Of a stretch of 64,000 bases of DNA, positions 56,801-64,000 are shown piece after piece. Made by a program: the position numbers and the translations under genes. Source of the DNA: Tubiluchus corallicola. Its lineage: Eukaryota; Priapulida; Priapulimorpha; Priapulimorphida; Tubiluchidae. Every line of letters starts with the position of its first letter. The first letter of the stretch is position 1. Where the stretch lies: assembly GCA_030141605.1 (NCBI GenBank), contig JAQGDQ010000069.1, positions 67,126-131,125 on the forward strand, given 5' to 3'. Under the pieces are notes generated by a model. It saw only the letters and a list, made by a program, of their open reading frames with translations, had not been told where the DNA came from and did no database searches.

Positions 56801-59800
56801 ACCTGCTGGAAACTAAGGTGGAAGGACTTATGTAACCAGAAAAGAAAATGATTAATTGTTTAAAATGCTTTCACCAATTAGTAAAATGTCGGCGACTCAC
56901 CCTCCAGGGTGCACGACTCACTAACCAAAAACATATTTTTAATCTTACTGACAAGATACAGTAATTTACAATTTCAATCAGTTTGTGACGTGTGCACTAC
57001 GAATTCTCTGATTATGTTTTCAAAGTTTACACAATGTTATCTAAACTTATTTCAAATGACCTGTCGTCAAAATGGCTGTGTCTAATGGTCATTGCGGGAG
57101 TTTAAATTTACATGTTTTATAAAGTGTGACTGTCGATTGAAGTCCTGTATGTAAAAAGTAAGTGATATAAAATTTCAAGACAAATTTTTTAAGCTTTATG
57201 TTTATGAAAGGTTTTCTTGTACTCTAAAGACTAACTGAACATCGCATAAAATTATAAACAGTGCAGTGCATGTACAACATACCATTTCGGTCGAATACAT
57301 CAAACACATAGAAGTGGCCATTTCTAATCACCAACTGATGGCGGGCAGCTGGATTGCAATAAATCTCATCTTTGTTCTTACATGGAATGCGTGTTGAATT
57401 AAACAGATTTTTGAATTGACTCATGTCCAGCGGAAATGCCTTAAACAAGTATGCACCATACCAGGACAATCGACTTGGCAGTAACCTGTTTAGATACAAT
57501 AAGAAAAATGTATGTTTAATTTTCATTAGTCTCTTCCTTTATTCGTTTCACATATACAATACCTTAACACTGTCGCAAGATTGAGGGGAACAGATTTAAT
57601 ATATCCGTAATTATTTTTGCACACGTTTCCCACTCTAAACTATACAAATCGTAAACAGATACAAGTCATATTGTACTTCATCTTTGTAACTATACACACT
57701 CTTCTATTACGCGGCATGCTTTAGTCATCTCTCTGTTTCAGCTTTCAAGTGAAGTGCAGGCAAAACAAACGGTGCAAAATTAACATTCAACGAATCAGCC
57801 ATATTAACATCATATACATGGTATTGCTTAAGTAATGGGGTAAGAGATACGTATGTTGCAAAACTTGTTTGTGTTAAACTCTTCCTTCTAACCACATAGG
57901 TTCAGTGGAATGTAGTCAGTATAGATTTGAATTAGGTGAGTTAATCAGGTTTCAGATAATTGATAATACTCTAGGATTATAATATTATAATATAATGTCA
58001 TCCTGGATATTGGGATTCCTCCCGGATAACAACTGTCTCTGCCTTCCCAAAATTAAGTCTTTTAAGAGGTTTATCTGCTTCTATGTTTAAGCAAGTCGTT
58101 TGGTGAACAATGTTTTATTCCATGTAGCTCTTTCATAACTTTGTTGAACAACAATCGAGAGGTTCAGACGTTAACCAAGTTTGAAGTTTCTGCTGCATAA
58201 ATCAGCGCACTTGTAATGCAAGCTTCTGCCACAGTTTTTTCATGCAAGTCTAATCATACATTAAGAATAATTCTGGATTTATTGAAACACAAGAATTCCT
58301 TAGCTCCACAGTGTCTCTATGATAATTTACTAAGGGACACTTAATTAAGAGGATTAAATCATCCTTAGAGGAAATGTGGAGGCCTTTTTTTCCTTTTCCC
58401 ATGCATTATGGCCTTAATCTATAACTGAGCCGACAATACAGAATTGGTTGCTATTACTTATTAAAACAATAAGCAGAACAGGTGATGTTAAACTCTTGAA
58501 AATTTGCCAGGAACTGTACCAATAGCACACTTGACACTCGCCTACACTTTGCCAAACACCAAAAAGTATGTATAACAACATTTCTTTTCAAAATTTAGAG
58601 TAAACCTTCCAAAAAAACTTGTCACTATTGTTTAATAATATACCATAAAAGTAATAACAAGAACAAGTGAAAAAAATTTCTGTGAAGTAACGGTACAATA
58701 CATTGGCAGGTCATTTGCCATTTGCCCACACTGGCAATAACAGAAAATGAATGTACAGTGCTCCCTCGCTACTTCGCGATTCGTTTATCGCGGACTCGCT
58801 GTTTCGAGGGTTTTCAAAAATGTTAATGTAAAATATTTATCGCGGTATTCTTGCTGTTTCGCGGGTTTTTGTGGTACTCCGTCTAAAGTATTTTTGCACA
58901 TGCGTAGTACGTATTACACGGTAATGCATAGATTTGATGAATTTTGCATAAAAAAATCACAAAACAGATAAAAACATATTAAAAATATTAATTCTATCAT
59001 TAAAAGAATATTATAAATCATAAAAAATACCATTTACAGTAAATAGTGTATTTATTCAGCGGATGAATACACACCAAAAACGAAATGTAGTACTTGCAAC
59101 CCGCTTGAGATGCTACTTGTCGTGTGTGCGTAGTTTTCATCTGAGGTGTTGTGTATGCTATTTGTGAAATTTTTGTTAGAGACTGAATTTATTCATGCTC
59201 TACGTTCTGCCACCTAAATGTTCTGCAACTTCTACGGTTTCTGGCGGCGAACCTAAGCAGTTTCCTACTTTCCGGAAATTCACCTATACCCCTGGTGGGC
59301 CTGGAACGGAACACCCGTGATAAGTGAGGGGACACTGTACTCATTTTTTTCATCATTTTAGGTAAAACTTCCAAAGAAGCAGCCATCAACATCATAAAAG
59401 TAAAAGAAATAAACATGAAAAAAATGCAACGAAATATAAAAACAAAAATAAGGTAGAATAACAGAGAGTCATTCACAAGTTACCTTGTGATAAGACGAAA
59501 TTGTGCAGTGTCACTTTTCTTAGGTTTGAGGTGAAAAATCTCAGGTGCTAAAACATTGTCTCTCAATGCTTTCTTAAACCGGACAGCAGATATAACGTAA
59601 TTGGTTGCCCGAATCAACTGCAATAAAAAATTTTCTTAATTTATATCAACAAACTTTAGCGACCCATTATGGAGTATAAGAGCATTATGGTTTCAATCAT
59701 ATCACACGCACAGGTAATACGAAATTACAAATTTAATTTGTGAACATAAAAACGACAACATGCTTTCTTCAGTATACATGAACAGCAAAAATAAGAAAGG

Positions 59801-59844
59801 AAAACAGAGAAGAACAGATCAGATGAATGAGGGAAAAGGAGGAA

Positions 59845-59893
<49 letters not shown>

Positions 59894-62800
59894 AGAGAGA
59901 GACAGAGAAAGCAGAGTTATGGCCTGCTTGTGAGTTGTATAATACGTGCACTTACATTGCTTTTTCGTGATATTATCTTAGGCAATAATTTTTTGTCAAA
60001 GTGATTGCAGAGAACGGCACAGCGAAAAAATTATGAAGTGAGTTATAAAATTTTATCGCTAACTGATTTTTTAAACATGGGCGAAGGATGATAGAAATTA
60101 ATCTAAAATTAGTTCTACAAAAAAACATTTATAGCATCATTATCACAGCTAGAGAAAACAAAGTCCGAACCTAAGATAAGTAGAGTGCTAATAAAATCAT
60201 TTCTTTTAGCTTGATCTACTAAAGTACTAATATACATTTAATACAGACTGAGATTTCGTTAAACAGTTGCACATACTATTTTTTAGTTCTTTGTTGCCGA
60301 AAAGCCAGCATTTCAAATATTATTTGACCCCAGAAAAATGAAACTAGTAGGTTGCAAATAAAAATATTAAAAACAAAAACTGGTAATTCAATGAAGAAAC
60401 TCAAAGAACACAATTTCTATAAAAAACAGTCACAAATACAAATATGTGCTGCAGCAAAACATAAAACAGATAAACAAACAAACCTGGTCCATTTGAGCTG
60501 GGTTAGGATCATCAACAAAAGCCATAAAAGGGTTGAAGTTGAGCACTATAGGATGTCTATCAGATAAGTACATATCAGACCAGTACTGAGAAATATAACT
60601 AGTGTGTTTGTTTCTTTTATCCTGCTGTACCAACTCCTCGTGCAACTCTAGAAAAGCAGAAATCATTTTAAGAGACTGACTAACAATTTATCTTACAGAA
60701 AATATTTTACTAATTTATGCAAAACCTTTGCTGTACCTCTTCCATACCCATCTCGGAATTTGCGGACAATGTTTTCTGTTCTACTCAGTTGTTCTGGAGT
60801 TAGGACGGCCCTCAGTGACCGCAAATAACGCTGACAGGTATTATCAAGCTGAGGTATTGGTAACCGAGGTAAACTTGGCTGGAAATGCATTGTTGGAATG
60901 CTGCTCTTATGCAGGTACTGGTATTCATCTGATAATGCTGATGAACTGAAATGTTAAGATACATGTTCATATGGCTGGTAAAAACTTTAAAACCCTTATT
61001 AACAAAACTGCATTAGTTGAACGCCAGCTAAGGGCACACGTTTCAGTAAACATGTTAGCCGAGAAAGTTCCTAGGTTGCTTTGAGACTTTTATTTGGCTG
61101 GTCCAAATCTACAAAAAAATTAATACATGACATGGTTTACAGAATTTTAATTTGCATCTTTTCACAATATTTTTAATTCTGAATAAGTAACATTCTACTA
61201 TTATGCAAGCTAGTTCATAAACTATACAGCTACACTGAGGACCTTAATAGGCAGATTGTGAAGCTGTATCTTTCCTGTAAACATGATTTTACTATTAAAA
61301 GCTTTAATGAGATAAATAAAGTATGTGGGCACCTGTCTTACTCTGCACTACCGTACAAGCAATCTCATGAGCTAGCAATTTAGTCAAATACACCAAGTTT
61401 CACTAAGAGTGTCTCAGTGTTACAACGAGGAAATAATTTATAAAAGAAAAAATCCTAGAGGCATTTGACATACATGGATTACAGCAAAGGAAAAAGATGA
61501 GGACCTTCAGTCACAGCAAAATAAATCATTTACCTGTACGAGGCAGAAGGTTTTCTCCAACGAAAACACTAAAAAGAAAACAGAGTTAAATTAAACAATA
61601 ACATAATAATTCATTTGATGCATACAACCACCAGAAGTACACCAGAATTTTGGATATATCTCAAGTTTCTTCTAAACCACAAAACAGTCTAAACAAATAC
61701 TTTGTTAATGCAAGGGGGGAAACAATACAGCCAGCAATGTCCAACTATAAAGTACATAAAGAGTCAGCAAAACAAACAATGTTTTGAAATCTTCTACTTT
61801 CTCCATGTGTATTTTAAGAGCATTTCACTTTATAGAAATAGTAACATTTTGACCTATAAAATAGTAACGAGCAGTTTAAATTTTTGGAGAGGTATGAAAA
61901 CAGAAATTCCTTAGGCATAGGCACTACAGCCTGGTTTTAAATTGTAACCATTGTCCTAGAATCTTTTTATTTTGTTTTATTTTCATTAATCTGTTGGAAA
62001 ATAACCATTGGCTAATATAACCTTTTTTTAAGTTTCGACAACAAATAAAATTTTTATTACTAGTATTAGCAGTACTTGCGAGAACATCAGTTACAACTGT
62101 AAAAGAAAAGAGCAAAGCTGGATTTAAGAAAATATTTTATCAGACATAGGATAATTGATTTGTGGAATGGTTTACCTCAAAGGGACATGGAAGCAGTTAA
62201 AGTTAATAACTTTAATCAGTTTAAAGGGGGCAACTAAATGTATGTTAATGCTATTGAGGAACAAAATACAGATGGGATTCACGAGAAACAAGTCTGCAGA
62301 CACTGAGTTGTTTTTGGCCCATGTTTATGCGTATAATGTATCAAGTATAATGCATGAGTAATAAGTTTTGTACTTAAAGTGCAAATGCCACAAAAAAGTA
62401 ATTTAGAAATTGAGTGTATGGCATAACCCACTTTTGGGCAAACAGGAATATAAAGTGACGAAGGATGATCTTCGTCAATGTAAACGCTTAAGTTCAGCTC
62501 AGGTAAGCAGAATTTCAAAATACTATTATAACACAGTTTAATAACAAAATATTTTTAAAGAATCATTTACCTTGACACAGTTGGGGTGCCACTTAATTTC
62601 TAAATTATGGTATGTTTCAATAAAAGCTACATTACTAGTGACTCTATTACAATTTCGTAAATGAAACATTTCTGCAGCTTTGTCAAACTGTCAAAACACT
62701 AAAGCGAGACAGCAATAATTATTCAGGAAAATGAGCAAAATAAGCACAGAAACACAACACTTCTAATTCATAAAATGGGTACAGCACATCTGCCCAGTTG

Positions 62801-63034
62801 TTCCACAGCCAAGGTACAGCACGTTAGACAGGATCAACCACCCGAATATTTATAGTCTAGTATGCTTTTAAATATAAAAACAATTGACAAAAAACTTGTT
62901 ATTAGTTTCTGTTGTATTATGATTGCTTAATTATGTGGGATACTTCTGCACAAATATTATCTGTTATTATCATTACCGGTTGTAAACGCGAAAAATAATT
63001 TGACAATGACGTCACGGAGGTGCGAAGCTAGCAT
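50835..63034 (-). CDS. CPT2: CPT2, mitochondrial carnitine O-palmitoyltransferase 2 (complete, 13 coding exons)
   Basis: Exons leftward: 62977-63034, 62571-62599, 61534-61568, 60737-60945, 60484-60647, 59484-59617, 57283-57485, 55562-55727, 54617-54724, 53650-53846, 52681-52850, 51743-51968, 50835-51169. All phases agree, giving 677 residues (human 658). The enzyme sits on the matrix side of the inner membrane and returns acylcarnitine to acyl-CoA for beta-oxidation. Visible: basic presequence, [30 protein letters not shown] with [29 protein letters not shown], catalytic [12 protein letters not shown] (His about 391, Asp about 395), [16 protein letters not shown] (carnitine site), STSTL, and [18 protein letters not shown]. 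Exons 1-3 are short and rest on phase plus splice sites; the rest is secure. It is divergent from MKLN1. Confidence 0.96.
54151..54573. mobile_element. Non-autonomous hAT element, 423 bp
   Basis: It is flanked by a perfect 8-bp duplication AATAAAAG (54143-54150 and 54574-54581). The ends are CAGGGGCGTACCAAG at the left and CAGGGCGTATTAACC read from the right, with GCCCTAGGCTG subterminal repeats in both halves. No transposase frame. It lies in the CPT2 intron, with its right end 43 bp from exon 9. Confidence 0.9.
54655..54690 (-). repeat. 18-bp tandem duplication inside CPT2 exon 9
   Basis: TGGGGTACTGATCTCATC (54655-54672) is followed by the same 18-mer with one change (54673-54690). On the coding strand it adds a second ISTP block: [16 protein letters not shown]. 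The frame is kept. Confidence 0.9.
55050..55440. mobile_element. tRNA-like SINE fragments
   Basis: TGGTATAGCGCTTAGC (A-box-like) with AGTTGGAATCCC (B-box-like) lies at 55056-55101. A second plus-strand tRNA-like head, GGCCAAGTGGTCGG with GGTATCGAAATC, lies at 55217-55286. A minus-strand head TAGCTTAGCGGTTTGG lies near 55430. This looks like nested or clustered SINE insertions in a CPT2 intron. Confidence 0.4.
55960..56115 (-). mobile_element. SINE-like element, core family copy E
   Basis: On the minus strand CTGATCTTGTGACTGTTCAC is followed by GACACTGCTGCTGG and the core TTCATTGTTTCATCTTAGAA. TTATCCTTGATTAATGAGCT comes next. The order matches copy A, including the upstream CTGTTCAC block. 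CPT2 intron. Confidence 0.55.
58756..59337. mobile_element. Non-autonomous Tigger/pogo-like element, 582 bp
   Basis: The ends are CAGTGCTCCCTCGCTACTTC at the left and CAGTGTCCCCTCACTTATCA read from the right. TA duplications lie at 58754-58755 and 59338-59339. The left third repeats an ATCGCGG...GCTGTTTCG.GGGTTTT block twice (58788 and 58839 regions). Short open frames inside are chance. CPT2 intron. Confidence 0.8.
59849..59902. repeat. (GA)n microsatellite
   Basis: About 37 bases of uninterrupted GA, then GA with A interruptions, in a CPT2 intron. Confidence 0.9.
62105..62240 (+). pseudogene. CR1-like LINE C-terminal fragment
   Basis: [20 protein letters not shown] then [11 protein letters not shown] reads without a stop on the plus strand until 62238. 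It matches the RKYFF...R..LWN.LP....A.SVN.FK C-terminus of CR1-like LINEs, as seen also in the fossil at 13437-14425. CPT2 intron. Confidence 0.6.
63007..63014. promoter_or_regulatory. CRE-type palindrome TGACGTCA
   Basis: A perfect CREB/ATF palindrome with CACGG after it. It lies 25 bp left of the MKLN1 ATG and inside the first coding exon of CPT2. It is in the only place where a shared promoter of the two divergent genes could be. Confidence 0.55.
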
Positions 63035-63038
63035 CGCT

Positions 63039-63112
63039 ATGGCGTCGCATAAAAAGAAGTTACCTTATTCTGTAATTAAATGGTCTAGTTTCTCAGCTTC
63101 CTATGTGCCTGA
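63039..63112 (+). CDS. MKLN1: MKLN1 (muskelin), first coding exon only
   Basis: The exon encodes MASHKKKLPYSVIKWSSFSA then SYVP and two bases of the next codon, and ends in a GA/GTAAGT donor. Human muskelin opens with a variable Ala-rich start and then [20 protein letters not shown], which lines up with this exon and its end. Muskelin is a discoidin/kelch scaffold of the CTLH ubiquitin ligase. The ATG has G at -3 and +4. The remaining exons are outside the window. Its start codon and that of CPT2 face away from each other, 4 bp apart. Confidence 0.85.
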
Positions 63113-63765
63113 GTAAGTATTATTATGCTAAGTAAATTACCAAGATTTGTGAATATTTTTTGCATTCAGAGTACATATATATTTTTGCCATTGTTCTTCA
63201 AATCTTGAATCTTGTTTTGCAACTTCGTTTTGGCGTTACGCCAGAGTCACTAAACTAAACTTAATTTAGACCTAATTTAATAATGTGGATTGTTTTCATT
63301 TTTAAAGTTTGGAATCGTTTTCATTTTTTTCTCCATTGTGTTTATTAACCCATGTTAATAGGTAAAGATAACTTTGAATTAATTGCTAGAATACCAAAAA
63401 ATGAATTATAACAAAGTATTTATTTATTTATTAAATATCCACAATGATCAGTACAGCATTGTACATAAAAGTATTTAATAATATATTTATTATTATGTGT
63501 TCAAGATGCCAAGCCGCAAATGACCCGTGGGGTACTCAAGAAGTAATTACTTGTTTAGAGTACCCCAAATGAATGTGGACTAAGTGTAATACTAATAGAA
63601 AAGAGCACTAAAGGAATAGAAGAAAGGTTAATAGAAAATAGAAAGAAGAAGAAAGGTGTGATGGTATCTGTATGAAGTAACATGAACTATAGAAATGTAA
63701 AAATTGACATAACCAGCAACACAATGGATTACGACAGGGACTGCAGTGTAATTAATCAAATTGAT
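63113..63765. other. MKLN1 intron 1 (partial)
   Basis: AT-rich with no further muskelin exon. From about 63420 it overlaps the 3' UTR of the minus-strand LINE. Confidence 0.6.
63528..63567 (-). other. Hairpin in LINE 3' UTR
   Basis: TGGGGTACTC (63528-63537) and GAGTACCCCA (63558-63567) pair perfectly around a loop that itself contains the palindrome AAGTAATTACTT. It lies 200 bp beyond the LINE stop on the same strand. Confidence 0.6.
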
Positions 63766-63999
63766 TTATTCTGTATAATTAGAAAATATTTCATTTTTAA
63801 AATTTCTTTTGAAGTTATTTATAGATAAAGAATTTTTTATGTATTCGTTTATGTTATTCCAAAGTCTAGGGCAAGTGTTAGTGATGAAGTGCCTTGCCGC
63901 GTCAGTCCTGCAATACTTAATACAAAATTCGTTAAATCTTGTTGAGTAATGACTTACGTTAATAGATAATGGGTTTAAAAAGAAAGCTGGGTGAAGTTT
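63766..63999 (-). mobile_element. LINE ORF2 C-terminus running off the window
   Basis: An uninterrupted minus-strand frame of 78 codons ends at 63766. It reads STRFNEFCIKYCRTDAARHF, then LWNNINEYIKNSLSINNFKR and NFKNEIFSNYTE. The R-x-x-P-R-L-W-N-x-I/L...N-F-K pattern is the closing segment of L2/Rex/CR1-like LINEs. It lacks stops, so the copy could be fairly young. The element inserted in MKLN1 intron 1, antisense to the gene. Confidence 0.7.
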
Positions 64000-64000
64000 A

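Noticed and set aside
59189-59476. 95-codon minus-strand frame with a hydrophobic start
   Set aside because: Mostly inside the Tigger-like MITE and flanking A-rich DNA; chance.
1-64000. CRISPR arrays, operons, riboswitches, prokaryotic features
   Set aside because: None seen; the split genes show this is eukaryotic nuclear DNA, and tandem repeats here are micro- or minisatellites.

Overview
The window is animal nuclear DNA: AT-rich, with genes split by GT-AG introns, conserved metazoan housekeeping proteins, and a dense background of dead non-LTR retrotransposons, tRNA-derived SINEs and short non-autonomous DNA transposons. The gene set and repeat types fit an invertebrate bilaterian. A lophotrochozoan such as a mollusc is my guess, but the sequence does not prove it.

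Layout. 1-5425 is a non-LTR retrotransposon (ORF1, endonuclease, reverse transcriptase, RNase H, C-terminal zinc motif) broken by a frameshift, an internal deletion and a nonsense codon. 5516-9791 carries two minus-strand exons of an acidic protein that looks like the N-terminus of MCM10. A small plus-strand leucine-rich-repeat membrane protein gene (6651-8125) lies between those exons. 9.9-15.3 kb has no gene I can support and holds LINE fossils and a SINE. 15744-16253 is TMEM11 and 18557-19243 is TMEM186, both plus strand and both mitochondrial proteins. 20456-44968 is a complete UPF2 gene on the minus strand. I joined 29 coding exons whose phases all agree, giving 1536 residues. Its introns hold several hAT-, pogo- and mariner-type remnants. 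45-50.8 kb is intergenic, with a SINE and a degenerate 32-bp repeat. 50835-63034 is a complete CPT2 gene on the minus strand, with 13 coding exons and 677 residues. At 63039 the first coding exon of muskelin (MKLN1) starts on the plus strand, with its ATG only 4 bp from the CPT2 ATG. The right edge cuts through the 3' end of another LINE.

Function. UPF2 is the nonsense-mediated decay adaptor between UPF1 and UPF3. CPT2 is the mitochondrial inner-membrane carnitine palmitoyltransferase. TMEM11 and TMEM186 serve mitochondrial cristae organisation and complex I assembly. There is no operon logic. The arrangement of note is the CPT2/MKLN1 divergent pair. The most repeated unexplained signal is a SINE-like family with a conserved core, found five times in the window.

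Limits. Exons were joined by eye from splice consensus, reading phase and remembered family sequence. Untranslated exons, promoters and transposon family names below superfamily level are not resolved. The reading of the MCM10-like gene is weak.
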